NCBI GenBank assembly: GCA_016721465.1
Contig: JADKIA010000003.1
Span: forward strand, 732,468-796,467
Source: Ideonella sp.
Lineage (GTDB): Bacteria; Pseudomonadota; Gammaproteobacteria; Burkholderiales; Burkholderiaceae_C
Length of the DNA: 64,000 bases
Direction of reading: 5' to 3'
Shown here piece after piece: positions 1-8,972 of this stretch. The notes beneath the pieces are model-generated. The model saw nothing but the letters and a program-made list of their open reading frames with translations, made no database searches and was not told the DNA's origin. Position 1 is the first letter of the stretch. Every line of letters begins with the position of its first letter. The position numbers and the translations under genes were made by a program.

Positions 1-1
1 C

Positions 2-1204
2 GCCAAGGCCATTGCCGCGCTGAAGGATCAGGCCGACGAGGGCAAGCTGCCGCTCATCGACAAGGCCGTGGCCAAGGAGGCCGATGCCGAGCTGAAGGCG
101 CAACTGGAGTTGCTGCGCGCGGCCGTGCTGATCTCGTCCGCCGATCCCGACAAACGCAAACTCGCGGCCAGGGCCTTGACCGGGTCCAAGTCGCCAGCCA
201 CGCGCTCGTTGCTGCTGGAGCGCCTGGGCACGGAGGCCGATCCGTCGGTGAAGGCGGCCATCCAGGGCGCACTCGACAGCGTGCAAGGCCAACTCGCCTG
301 GGGTGAGCGCCTGGGCGTGCTGTTCACCGGCGCCAGCCTGGGCTCCATCCTGCTGCTCGTGGCGCTGGGCCTGGCCATCACCTATGGCCTGATGGGCGTG
401 ATCAACATGGCCCATGGCGAGCTGATGATGATCGGCGCCTACGCCACCTACGTCGTGCAGAACCTGTTCAAGGCCTATCTGCCGGGCGCGTTCGACGCCT
501 ACATCCTGGCGGCGATCCCCTTGTCCTTCGCAGCCAGTGCCCTGGTGGGCGCGGTGCTCGAGCGGGGCGTGATTCGCTTCCTCTACGGCCGACCGCTCGA
601 AACACTGCTGGCCACCTGGGGCATCAGCCTGGTCTTGCAGCAGGCGGTGCGCACCCTCTTCGGCGCGCAGAACGTGGGCGTGGAGAACCCGGCCTGGATG
701 AGCGGCGGCGTGCAGGTGCTGCCCAACCTGGTGCTGCCCTACAACCGCATTGCCATCATCGTGTTCGCGGCCCTGGTGCTGTCGGGCATGGCGCTGCTGA
801 TCGGCCGCACGCGGCTGGGGCTGTTCGTGCGCGGCGTCACCCAGAACCGCCGCATGGCCGCCTGCGTGGGCGTGAACACGGCACGGGTGGACACCATGGC
901 GTTCTCGCTGGGCGCGGGCATCGCGGGCCTGGCGGGCTGTGCCCTCAGCCAGGTGGGCAACGTGGGCCCGGACCTGGGCCAGGGCTACATCGTCGATTCG
1001 TTCATGGTGGTGGTGCTGGGCGGCGTGGGGCAACTCGCCGGCACCGTCTACGCGGCGCTGGGGCTGGGCGTGCTTAACAAGCTGCTCGAAGGTTGGGCCG
1101 GCGCCGTGCTGGCCAAGATCATGGTGCTGGTGTTCATCGTGGTGTTCATCCAGAAGCGGCCGCAAGGACTGTTTGCGGTCAAGGGTCGGAGCGCAGAGGC
1201 ATGA
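2..1204 (+). CDS. urtB: Urea ABC transporter permease UrtB (5' end outside window)
   Basis: Inner-membrane permease of the UrtABCDE urea importer, a branched-chain amino acid type ABC system. The reading frame is open from the first bases of the window, so the true start lies upstream. About the first 100 visible residues are a soluble, Ala/Lys-rich periplasmic extension typical of UrtB. It is followed by a LivH-type membrane domain beginning near position 320, with a conserved GVINMAHGELMMIGAY segment. The stop codon overlaps the urtC start (ATGA), indicating translational coupling. The family call is firm; only the N-terminus is missing. Confidence 0.93.
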   Translation, partial: AKAIAALKDQADEGKLPLIDKAVAKEADAELKAQLELLRAAVLISSADPDKRKLAARALTGSKSPATRSLLLERLGTEADPSVKAAIQGALDSVQGQLAWGERLGVLFTGASLGSILLLVALGLAITYGLMGVINMAHGELMMIGAYATYVVQNLFKAYLPGAFDAYILAAIPLSFAASALVGAVLERGVIRFLYGRPLETLLATWGISLVLQQAVRTLFGAQNVGVENPAWMSGGVQVLPNLVLPYNRIAIIVFAALVLSGMALLIGRTRLGLFVRGVTQNRRMAACVGVNTARVDTMAFSLGAGIAGLAGCALSQVGNVGPDLGQGYIVDSFMVVVLGGVGQLAGTVYAALGLGVLNKLLEGWAGAVLAKIMVLVFIVVFIQKRPQGLFAVKGRSAEA

Positions 1205-2385
1205 CGGCCCCCCCCCGCAACGCCTCCGGCGTTCCCCCCAAGGGGGGCGCAGCCATCGGCCCGGGAGAGCCGGTTCCGCGGCTGCCACTGGGTGGGCTCG
1301 CGCGGCGCGGCTTGCTGCTTGGGCCGTCCGGATGGGCCGTCGTGGCGGCTGCTTTGGCCATCATCACGCTCGTGGTGCCAGGCTTGAACCTGTTGCTGCC
1401 AGCCGGGCATCCGCTGCACCTGAGCGACTTCTACGTGGGCCTGACCGGCAAGATCCTGTGCTACGCGATCTGTGCGCTGGCCATGGACCTGATCTGGGGC
1501 TACACCGGCATCCTGTCGCTGGGCCACGGCCTGTTCTTCGCGCTCGGCGGCTACGGCATGGGCATGTACCTGATGCGGCAGATCGGGCGCGACGGCAACT
1601 ACAAGAGCGATCTGCCGGACTTCATGGTGTTCCTGAACTGGAAGAGCCTGCCCTGGACCTGGGGCCTGTCGGACTCGTTCATCGCCCAGGTGCTGGTGGT
1701 GTTGCTGGTGCCAGGGCTGCTGGCGCTGGTGTTCGGCTGGTTCGCGTTCCGCTCGCGCATCAAGGGGGTGTATTTCTCCATCATCACGCAGGCCATGACC
1801 TTCGCGGCCATGCTGCTGTTCTTCCGCAACGAGACCGGTTTTGGCGGCAACAACGGCTTCACCGATTTCAAGCGCATCCTGGGGCATCCGCTGGCCACCG
1901 AGAACATGCGGGTGCTGCTGTTCGTCATCACGGGCTGCACGCTGCTGGGCTTTTACCTGATGGCCCGCGCCATCGTCAACAGCCGATATGGACGCGTTCT
2001 TCAGGCGATACGCGACGCCGAGACGCGCGTGATGTTCACCGGCTACAACCCGCTGGCCTACAAGCTGTCGATCTGGGTGCTGTCGGCCATGATGTGCGCG
2101 GTGGCCGGGGCGCTGTACGTGCCGCAGGTGGGCATCATCAACCCGGGCGAGATGTCGCCGGCGGCGTCGATCGAGATCGCCATCTGGGCGGCCGTGGGCG
2201 GACGGGCCACCCTGATCGGCCCGATCGTCGGCGCGTTCTTCGTCAATGGCGCGAAGAGCTGGTTCACGATGGCCTTTCCGGAGTTCTGGTTGTACTTCCT
2301 GGGGGCGCTGTTCATTGCCGTCACGCTGTGGCTGCCCCAGGGCATCGTCGGGCTGTTCCAGCGCGCCAAGGAGGGAAGGGCGTGA
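1201..2385 (+). CDS. urtC: Urea ABC transporter permease UrtC
   Basis: Second membrane subunit of the urea importer (LivM family), 394 residues. The ATG at 1201 overlaps the urtB stop, and an upstream extension of the frame would only run back into urtB. The first 40 or so residues are Pro/Gly-rich and are encoded by a run of ten C residues and two short palindromes, which is unusual for this family. After that come hydrophobic helices and the LivM hallmark GYTGILSLGHG. The stop overlaps the GTG start of urtD. The true N-terminus could lie downstream of the low-complexity part, but no other coupled start is evident. Confidence 0.92.
   Translation: MTAPPRNASGVPPKGGAAIGPGEPVPRLPLGGLARRGLLLGPSGWAVVAAALAIITLVVPGLNLLLPAGHPLHLSDFYVGLTGKILCYAICALAMDLIWGYTGILSLGHGLFFALGGYGMGMYLMRQIGRDGNYKSDLPDFMVFLNWKSLPWTWGLSDSFIAQVLVVLLVPGLLALVFGWFAFRSRIKGVYFSIITQAMTFAAMLLFFRNETGFGGNNGFTDFKRILGHPLATENMRVLLFVITGCTLLGFYLMARAIVNSRYGRVLQAIRDAETRVMFTGYNPLAYKLSIWVLSAMMCAVAGALYVPQVGIINPGEMSPAASIEIAIWAAVGGRATLIGPIVGAFFVNGAKSWFTMAFPEFWLYFLGALFIAVTLWLPQGIVGLFQRAKEGRA
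1219..1247. repeat. Paired palindromes inside the urtC 5' end
   Basis: Directly visible: AACGCC-TCC-GGCGTT (1219-1233) followed by CCCCCC-AA-GGGGGG (1234-1247), just after a C10 run at 1208-1216. They lie inside the coding region and account for the low-complexity N-terminus of UrtC. Similar GC palindromes are dispersed in related betaproteobacterial genomes, but I cannot count copies here. Confidence 0.6.
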
Positions 2386-3269
2386 CCCCGGAACTGATGG
2401 AAGAGGGCGCTCGTCGCCGCGAGGCGCTGGCACGGAAGCTCGCCACCCAATCGGCCACCGAATCCGGCGGGCGCTCGGCCGCGTTCGGGCGCATCGCCAA
2501 GCTGGGCGTGCCCGACTTCGCACATGGCGTGGCGCTGTACCTGGACGACATCACCGTCAGTTTCGACGGTTTCAAGGCGCTCAACGCGCTGACGCTCAGC
2601 GTCAACGTCGGTGAGCTGCGCTGCATCATCGGCCCGAACGGCGCGGGCAAGACCACGATGATGGACTGCATCACCGGCAAGACCCGGCCCGATTCGGGGC
2701 GCGCCCACTTCGGCTCCACCATCGACCTGCTGCGCCTGAGCGAGGCCGAGATCGCCCAGGTGGGCATTGGCCGCAAGTTCCAGAAGCCGACGGTGTACGA
2801 GGAGCTGTCGGTGTTCGAGAACCTGGAGTTGGCGCTGGCGGGCGACCGGCGCGTTCGCGCCGCCTTGTTCTCGCGGCTGAGTGGTGCGCAGCTCGATCGC
2901 ATCGGCGAGGTGCTGGCCACCATCCACCTGATGGCCGAGGCGCAGCGCCAGGCCGGTCTGCTCAGCCACGGGCAGAAGCAATGGCTGGAGATCGGCATGC
3001 TGCTGATGCAGGACCCCACGCTGCTCTTGCTGGACGAGCCGGTGGCCGGCATGACCGACGAGGAGACCGAGCGCACGGCCGAGTTGTTCCTGCGGCTGGA
3101 GGGCAAGCATTCACTGGTGGTGGTGGAGCACGACATGAAGTTCGTGGACCAGCTCACCGAAGGCCGCAAGCGGGTGACCGTGCTGCACGAGGGCAGCGTG
3201 CTGGCCGAAGGCCTGCTGCGCGACGTGCAGAACAACGACAAGGTCGTCGAGGTCTACCTCGGAAGGTGA
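2382..3269 (+). CDS. urtD: Urea ABC transporter ATP-binding protein UrtD
   Basis: Cytoplasmic ATPase of the urea importer (LivG family), 295 residues from a GTG that overlaps the urtC stop. After a roughly 45-residue N-terminal extension there is a Walker A (GPNGAGKTT), the family Q-loop region (GIGRKFQKPTVYE), an unusual signature segment LSHGQKQWLEIG, Walker B LLLLDEPVAGM and the switch His in VVEHDM. The LSHGQKQWLEIG signature with an 'EEL' style N-terminal extension is typical of UrtD and separates it from ordinary LivG. It is followed nine bases later by urtE. Confidence 0.94.
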   Translation: MTPELMEEGARRREALARKLATQSATESGGRSAAFGRIAKLGVPDFAHGVALYLDDITVSFDGFKALNALTLSVNVGELRCIIGPNGAGKTTMMDCITGKTRPDSGRAHFGSTIDLLRLSEAEIAQVGIGRKFQKPTVYEELSVFENLELALAGDRRVRAALFSRLSGAQLDRIGEVLATIHLMAEAQRQAGLLSHGQKQWLEIGMLLMQDPTLLLLDEPVAGMTDEETERTAELFLRLEGKHSLVVVEHDMKFVDQLTEGRKRVTVLHEGSVLAEGLLRDVQNNDKVVEVYLGR

Positions 3270-3278
3270 GGGCATCAC

Positions 3279-3983
3279 ATGCTGAAGGTCGAAGGCCTGA
3301 ACCAGTACTACGGCGGCTCGCACATCCTGCGCAACCTGGCCTTCGAGGCGCGGCCGGGCGAGGTCACGGTGGTGCTCGGGCGCAATGGCGTGGGCAAGAC
3401 CACACTGCTCAAGAGCCTGATGGGCGTGGTGCCGGTGAAGACCGGCTCGGTGCACCTGGACGGGCAGGACATCACGCGTGCCACCAGCTACGACCGCGTG
3501 CGCCGGGGCATCGGCTACGTACCGCAGGGCCGCGAGATCTTCTCCCGGCTGACGGTGGAGGACAACCTGGCGATGGGCCTGGCCACGCGGCCAGGTGGCA
3601 CGCCGATTCCGCCCGCGCTGTTCGAATTGTTCCCGGTGCTGCAGCAGATGCTCCACCGCCGGGGCGGTGACCTGTCCGGCGGCCAGCAACAACAGTTGGC
3701 GATCGCCCGCGCCTTGGCCGCGGGCCCCAAGCTGCTGATCCTGGACGAGCCCACCGAGGGCATCCAACCCAGCATCATCAAGGACATCGGGCGGGTGATC
3801 CGCATGCTGGTCGAGCGCGGCTTGAACGCTGAGCCCATGGCCGTGGTGCTGGTCGAGCAGTACTACGATTTCGCGGCCGAGCTGGCCGACCGGTACCTGA
3901 TCATGGAGCGGGGTGAAATCGTGCAGGCGGGCATGGGGCGCAACATGGAACTGGACGGCGCGCGGCAACGCATGTCCATTTGA
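3279..3983 (+). CDS. urtE: Urea ABC transporter ATP-binding protein UrtE
   Basis: Second ATPase of the urea importer (LivF family), 234 residues. Walker A is GRNGVGKTT, the signature is LSGGQQQQLAIARAL and Walker B is LLILDEPTEGIQP. The start at 3279 has a short spacer after urtD. This is the last gene of the urt operon. In most relatives the urease genes ureD-ureA-ureB-ureC follow directly, but here a cytochrome gene block begins instead and the only ureD is at 14.3-15.2 kb on the other strand. Confidence 0.94.
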   Translation: MLKVEGLNQYYGGSHILRNLAFEARPGEVTVVLGRNGVGKTTLLKSLMGVVPVKTGSVHLDGQDITRATSYDRVRRGIGYVPQGREIFSRLTVEDNLAMGLATRPGGTPIPPALFELFPVLQQMLHRRGGDLSGGQQQQLAIARALAAGPKLLILDEPTEGIQPSIIKDIGRVIRMLVERGLNAEPMAVVLVEQYYDFAAELADRYLIMERGEIVQAGMGRNMELDGARQRMSI

Positions 3984-4064
3984 TGCCGTCTGAGCGCTGC
4001 TGACCTGGGCCTGCTGGATCAGGTGCGCGATAATGCCGTGATGCACATCAAGATTGAGAAACAA

Positions 4065-4094
4065 AATCTGCAGACAACTTGATCTGTGCAGATT
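4065..4094. promoter_or_regulatory. Inverted repeat upstream of the cytochrome genes (possible operator)
   Basis: AATCTGCA at 4065-4072 and its exact complement TGCAGATT at 4087-4094, separated by 14 bases, about 115 bases ahead of the small cytochrome c start. The arm length and spacing fit a dimeric regulator site, though a chance palindrome is possible. The rest of the 3984-4209 gap shows no gene. Confidence 0.35.
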
Positions 4095-4209
4095 AGGCTT
4101 CAGCCCATGTCAGCCTCAGTCCACGGATCGGTGCTCACAGCCGGTCACGACGTTGATCTGGCATGTTCTGCAGCATCCTGAAACTCTCAAAGATCGGCAA
4201 ACAACCACC

Positions 4210-4554
4210 ATGATCTCTCGCAAATTCAGCCTTGTACTGGCCACCTTGTTCACCGCCGCCGGCATCTCCCTGCCCAGCGTTGCCGCCGTCGATGCCGACG
4301 CCGCCCAGGCCCTGGCCAAGAAGAACGACTGCTTCAAGTGCCACGCGATCGACAAGGAAAAGAAGGGTCCGTCGTACAAGAAGATCGCCGCCAAGTACAA
4401 GGGCAAGGCCGATGGCGAAGAAAAGGCCATCAAGAACATGACCACCAGCCCCAAGGTGAAGCTGGACGACGGCACCGAGGAAGAGCACAAGGCCATCAAC
4501 ACCAAGGATCAGGCCGCCATCAAGAATTTGGCGCAGTGGATCCTGGCGCAGTGA
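4210..4554 (+). CDS. Small periplasmic monoheme cytochrome c (c551/c5-like)
   Basis: 114-residue exported electron carrier. The N-terminus is a clear Sec signal peptide ending near PSVAA. A single CFKCH heme site sits at about residue 38, and a Met in the C-terminal half (NMTTSPK) is a plausible axial ligand. The ATG at 4210 was chosen because it places the signal peptide first; the frame is open further upstream without a sensible start. It is followed by the CbcL-like gene on the same strand, so it may shuttle electrons between that protein and terminal partners. The partner is inferred. Confidence 0.85.
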   Translation: MISRKFSLVLATLFTAAGISLPSVAAVDADAAQALAKKNDCFKCHAIDKEKKGPSYKKIAAKYKGKADGEEKAIKNMTTSPKVKLDDGTEEEHKAINTKDQAAIKNLAQWILAQ

Positions 4555-4679
4555 TGCGTTGAAGTCTGCCGGCGTGCTGCGCACCGCGCCGCCGGCATCG
4601 CTTGGCTCGCAGTGATCGGGCCCCATGGTTGGCCGCGCCCAGCGTGGCCAGCCGTCAAAACATGAATGACGAGGACGCC

Positions 4680-6683
4680 ATGCGAAGCACGCATCGGTTG
4701 GGGCAGCTGGTTGCGGCGGGCCTGAGCGCGCTCGCACTGTGGCTGGCGGGCGTGATGCCTGTGCTGGCCGCAGACGCCGCGGCGCAAGACAACCCGGGCT
4801 GCCTGGCTTGCCATGATGGCAAGTCGCACAAGCTCGAGGTGCCGGGCGCCGATGGCAAGGCCCGCGCGTTGCTCGGCATTGCCCCGGACAAGTATGGCCA
4901 GAGCGTGCATGCCAAATTGGGCTGCGTCACCTGCCACACCGGCATCACCGACAAGCCGGCTGAGGGCACCGGGCACAAGAAGGACGCCGGCAAGGCCACC
5001 CAGAGCGTGGGCTGTGCCGACTGCCACCAGAAGCTGTGGGACGAGGCCAAGGCGGCCAACAAGGCCGACGCCAAGCCGCGCCTGGGCGTGGTGGTGCAGA
5101 ACGCCGAGGCCTACAAGAAATCCTTCCACGCGCTGCCGGGCAAGGCGGACAAGTCCAAGCCCAAGGCCAGCTGCGACGGTTGTCACGACACGCACAGCTT
5201 CAACATTCCGCCTGCCGACAGTCCGGCCCACAAACAGTGGCGCCTGGAAGGCCCGGCCCTGTGCGGCGAGAAGTGCCACTCCGATCCGCTGGACGCCTAC
5301 AAGGACTCCGTGCACGGCAAGGAAGTGCTGGAGAAGAAGAACGTCAAGTCGGCCATCTGCGCCGATTGCCACAGCGCGCACTCGGTGGGCAACACCTCCG
5401 CCGCGCCGATCAAGCTGGCCATCACGCAGAGCTGCGGCAGTTGCCACGCGCAGGAGTTCAAGTCCTACAAGGCCACCTACCATGGCCAGATCAACACGCT
5501 GGGCTATGCGAACACGGCCAAGTGTTTTGACTGCCACGGCAGCCACGAGGTGCTGCGCATCAAGGATCCGGCCTCCAAGGTGCATGCGGACAACCGCATG
5601 GAGACCTGCAAGTCCTGCCACGGCAAGAAGGGCGTTAGCGAGGCCTCGGCCGGCTTTGCCACCTACCAGCCGCACGCGCGCACCAACGACTTCGCCAAGT
5701 ATCCGCAGATGTGGATCGGCTTCCAGATCATGGTGCAGCTGCTGGTGGGCACCTTCGGCTTCTTCTGGCTGCACACGCTGCTGTGGTTCTACCGAGAGTG
5801 GAAGGATCGTCAGCAGGCCAAGCTGCGCCCGCATGTCAAGGTGGCCGAGTTGCCCCCCGAATTGCAGGGCAAGCACTTCAAGCGCTTTGGCGTGATCTGG
5901 CGCCTGGCGCACATCAGCTTTGCCTTGAGCCTGATGATCCTCACGCTCACCGGCATGCCGCTGTTCTATCCGGATGCCGCCTGGGCGCCCTGGGTGATGA
6001 ACGCACTGGGCGGCCCCAAGGTGGCCGGCATGATCCACCGCGTGAATGCGGTGATCTTCGCGGGCGTGTTCTTCTGGCACCTGGCCTACATCGTGGTGCG
6101 CATCGCCAAGAAGTGGGACACGTTCAAGTTCTTCGGCCCCGATTCGCTGGTGCCCAACCTGCAGGACGGCAAGGACATGCTCGCCATGTTCAAGTGGTTC
6201 TTCGGCAAGGGCCCGCGTCCGGTGTTCGAGCACTGGACGTACTGGGAGAAGTTCGACTACTGGGCGCCTTTCTGGGGCGTGACCATCATCGGCGTGAGCG
6301 GCTTGATCATGTGGTTGCCGACGGTGTTCGGAGGCTTCCTGCCAGGCTGGGTGTTCAATGTGGCGGCCATCTTCCACGCCGAAGAAGCCTTCCTGGCTGT
6401 GGTGTTCCTGTTCACCGTGCACTTCTTCAACAACCACTTCCGGCCCGACAAGTTCCCGGTCGAGGTGGTGATGTTCACCGGCACGATGAGCCTGGAGCAC
6501 TACCGCAAGGAGCACGCCGTCGAGTACGAGCGCCTGCGCAAGTCGGGTGAGTTGGCCAAGTACGTGGTGGACGCGCCATCGGCGCCCATGACGATGCGTT
6601 CCAGGCTGCTGGGCTTTGCGCTGATCGCCATCGGCTTGACGCTGCTGTTTGGTGTGGCCGTGGGGTTCTTCAGCGGCGGTTGA
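4680..6683 (+). CDS. Nine-heme cytochrome c fused to b-type membrane cytochrome (CbcL-like quinol oxidoreductase)
   Basis: 667-residue inner-membrane protein. A Sec signal peptide is followed by a periplasmic domain (about residues 40-315) with eight CXXCH sites and one CXXXCH site (CGEKCH), nine predicted hemes in all. The C-terminal half (about 344-665) has around six membrane helices carrying paired histidines, as in the diheme b-type subunit of formate dehydrogenase and b561-type cytochromes. This order matches the known Geobacter protein CbcL, which takes electrons from menaquinol. ATG 4680 was preferred to 4662 because GAGGA lies just upstream of it. It neighbours mtrCAB, so the inferred role is feeding quinol electrons to MtrA. 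Confidence 0.82.
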   Translation: MRSTHRLGQLVAAGLSALALWLAGVMPVLAADAAAQDNPGCLACHDGKSHKLEVPGADGKARALLGIAPDKYGQSVHAKLGCVTCHTGITDKPAEGTGHKKDAGKATQSVGCADCHQKLWDEAKAANKADAKPRLGVVVQNAEAYKKSFHALPGKADKSKPKASCDGCHDTHSFNIPPADSPAHKQWRLEGPALCGEKCHSDPLDAYKDSVHGKEVLEKKNVKSAICADCHSAHSVGNTSAAPIKLAITQSCGSCHAQEFKSYKATYHGQINTLGYANTAKCFDCHGSHEVLRIKDPASKVHADNRMETCKSCHGKKGVSEASAGFATYQPHARTNDFAKYPQMWIGFQIMVQLLVGTFGFFWLHTLLWFYREWKDRQQAKLRPHVKVAELPPELQGKHFKRFGVIWRLAHISFALSLMILTLTGMPLFYPDAAWAPWVMNALGGPKVAGMIHRVNAVIFAGVFFWHLAYIVVRIAKKWDTFKFFGPDSLVPNLQDGKDMLAMFKWFFGKGPRPVFEHWTYWEKFDYWAPFWGVTIIGVSGLIMWLPTVFGGFLPGWVFNVAAIFHAEEAFLAVVFLFTVHFFNNHFRPDKFPVEVVMFTGTMSLEHYRKEHAVEYERLRKSGELAKYVVDAPSAPMTMRSRLLGFALIAIGLTLLFGVAVGFFSGG

Positions 6684-6719
6684 TCATCGGCCTGGGCCGC
6701 GGCACCTGCGAGTGCCGCG

Positions 6720-6765
6720 CAAGACAAGAGAGCCCGCTGGTTTCCCAGCGGGCTCTCTTGTCTTG
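6720..6765. terminator. Bidirectional terminator between the CbcL-like gene and mtrB
   Basis: A perfect 21-base-pair stem (6720-6740 with 6745-6765) and a four-base loop lie between two convergent genes. The outer part of the stem is rich in AAGACAAGAG / CTCTTGTCTT, so both strands end in a modest T-containing tail. It fits a shared transcription terminator. Confidence 0.8.
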
Positions 6766-6830
6766 GTCTTTCCGGTTTTGCCTGCGCGCTTCGAGCTGCG
6801 AGCCCATGGCCCGCAGTCCGCGCAGCGCGG

Positions 6831-8915
6831 TCAGAAACGGTAACGCATCCCCAGGCGGACCAGGTAGACGTGGTACTGCGGCGGCTGTTCGCCCAGGCTC
6901 AGCAGGTTGCCGACAGTGGCGGGCAGCACACCATCGAGCTTCCAGTCGCGCGAGCGGTAGTCTTCGAACCAGAAGCCACCGGTCAGCGACAGGTTCTGCT
7001 GCAGGTGGTAGGTGGCGTAGAGCTTGACGCTGTCGAGCGACGTGGACGCCGTCGGGAACGCCGGGCTGGCCGTGCCGGCGTCGATCATGGCATCGCTGCG
7101 CGAACGCGTGTAGGTCAGATCGGCGCCCAACTCGAGCTTGCCCTTGAGGGCTGTGTGCTTGACCCCGACGCCGACCACATCGACCGCGTCCTTGTTCTGC
7201 GCCCACCAGTTGGGCTGTGTGGCCACCGAGCTGCCTGCCTGGTTCGAGCGCTGCCGCTCGGCCTGGGCAAACGCGCGCAGTTGCGTCTCGTCGTTGACGG
7301 CCAAGGACAGATCCCCACCGAAACTCAGGCTGCGCCCCTCGGTCAGGCCGACCGTGGTGTTGGCGTAGCGGTCGTTGGTGGCGTCGACGTTCAGCCCGAG
7401 CGCCAGGCCCTCGGTGACGTTCATGTCGGCGCGCACGCTCGCCGCGTCGCGCCGGCGATCGGCCAGGTTGTACTTGCGCATCAGCGTGTTCTCGGCCGGT
7501 GTGACCCAGGTGGCCGAGCCATAGCCGGAATTGCTGCGCTCGCTGTGCGCGAGTTTCACGGACAGCGACAGCTTGGGCTGCACCTGCATGGCCAAACGCC
7601 CCCAGGCAGTGGTGTCGCGGGTCATCACCGTGTCTTGCCGGCTGCGCTCGACATCGTTCTCCTCGGCGCCGGCACTGAACTTCAGGCCTCCCGCGCCGCG
7701 ATAGTCGGCAAGCAGCTTGAAGCGATCCTGCTTGAAGGTGAAGGGCTGGTTGCTGCGCAGCGTGGAGCCCAGGAACATGTCGGTCGACACGGCCGGGAAG
7801 CTTTCACTCGCCGTGCGGTTTTCGCGCACGTCACGGCTGTAGCTGGCGTTCACGCGCAGTTGGTCCGAGGCACGGATGACCAGGCGGGCGCTGCCATTGA
7901 AGGTGTCCACCTTGCCATGCAGCGACGACTCGGGCAGGGCCGGCATTGCCAAGGCCAGGGTCGGGTTCAGCGTGGCGGGCAGGAACGCGGCGTCCTGCGT
8001 CATGCGCCCGACCGCGACATCGCCACTGGCACGGATCCAAGGCAGGATCTCGTAGCTGCCTGAGCCCAGCAGCTGATGAAACTGGTTGTCGGGTGCCAAG
8101 GCCAGCTGGCCGCGGCTGGTGCCCGCACCGCCTTCGCTGAAGGGGTTGGCCCAGGTCAGCCCGGCATTGCCATTGCTGAACAGCGACACCTGATAGGCGA
8201 GCGAGGCCTGCAGCCGGCGGCTGGCGTAGCGGGTGGCGACCTCCAGCTGGTCGGTCACCTGATCCACGGTCACCGGCAGTTGCGCTGCGGTGGCGAAGAA
8301 CGAGCCGGCCATGCGTCGCGTGCCGTCGAGCACGTCGCGGCGCAGGCTCACCCGGTGGTTCCAGTGGCTGCCGGTGTCCAGGCTCAGGCTGACGTCGTAG
8401 CGCGAGCGCGTGGTGCCGATTTCGACCGATTGCAGGCTGGTGGCCAGAGGCATCGCCGAGGTCGTTCCCGCGCGAAATCCCGCGGGCAGGGTCAGCGTGG
8501 AACTGCCTACACCCTGGAACGGCGTCAGGCCATCGTCCGACAGGTGGTGAGGGATCGTCGAGTAACCCAGACGCAGCGCGTACAGGCCCTCGCGCCCGAG
8601 CTGGGCCTTGACGGCGCCGACGTCGCCGTCGGCGAGCACCGAGCCGTATTGGCCGCCCTCGCCCTGGTAGCGCACATCGGCGCCGCCAGTGAGCTGGGCA
8701 CCCTTGCGGTCCAGGCCGGTGAATTCACCGAACTTGGCCGAACGGTCCGACACGCTGGTGATGCCGGCGTCCACGGTGCCGCTGACACCGGTCTTCTCGA
8801 AGGGGCAGGTCTCGCACTTCCAGTCGGAAGTGTCCACGGCCGCCATCGCTGGGCTGGCCACCATCGACAGCACGCCGAGCGCGCCGAGGAGGGTCATGGG
8901 GCTGAAAGTTCTCAT
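6831..8915 (-). CDS. mtrB: MtrB/PioB-family outer-membrane beta-barrel of the electron conduit
   Basis: 694-residue porin that sheathes the decaheme MtrA and lets electrons cross the outer membrane. The N-terminus has a signal peptide ending near AMA, followed by the CETC pair (residues 34 and 37) characteristic of MtrB proteins. The rest is a long series of alternating polar/aromatic strands, ending in an aromatic C-terminal residue pattern (MRYRF) typical of Bam-recognised barrels. It lies 57 bases downstream of mtrA on the same strand. Family length in Shewanella is similar, near 700 residues. Confidence 0.92.
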   Translation of the reverse strand: MRTFSPMTLLGALGVLSMVASPAMAAVDTSDWKCETCPFEKTGVSGTVDAGITSVSDRSAKFGEFTGLDRKGAQLTGGADVRYQGEGGQYGSVLADGDVGAVKAQLGREGLYALRLGYSTIPHHLSDDGLTPFQGVGSSTLTLPAGFRAGTTSAMPLATSLQSVEIGTTRSRYDVSLSLDTGSHWNHRVSLRRDVLDGTRRMAGSFFATAAQLPVTVDQVTDQLEVATRYASRRLQASLAYQVSLFSNGNAGLTWANPFSEGGAGTSRGQLALAPDNQFHQLLGSGSYEILPWIRASGDVAVGRMTQDAAFLPATLNPTLALAMPALPESSLHGKVDTFNGSARLVIRASDQLRVNASYSRDVRENRTASESFPAVSTDMFLGSTLRSNQPFTFKQDRFKLLADYRGAGGLKFSAGAEENDVERSRQDTVMTRDTTAWGRLAMQVQPKLSLSVKLAHSERSNSGYGSATWVTPAENTLMRKYNLADRRRDAASVRADMNVTEGLALGLNVDATNDRYANTTVGLTEGRSLSFGGDLSLAVNDETQLRAFAQAERQRSNQAGSSVATQPNWWAQNKDAVDVVGVGVKHTALKGKLELGADLTYTRSRSDAMIDAGTASPAFPTASTSLDSVKLYATYHLQQNLSLTGGFWFEDYRSRDWKLDGVLPATVGNLLSLGEQPPQYHVYLVRLGMRYRF

Positions 8916-8972
8916 GTTCGCATCCGTTTTCGGTGAATCGATTCGCTGGGTTCGTCGCTCACGAAACCTCGT

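Noticed and set aside
4680..6683. NapC/CymA-type tetraheme quinol dehydrogenase
   Set aside because: The protein has nine heme sites and a six-helix b-type domain, not a four-heme single-helix protein.
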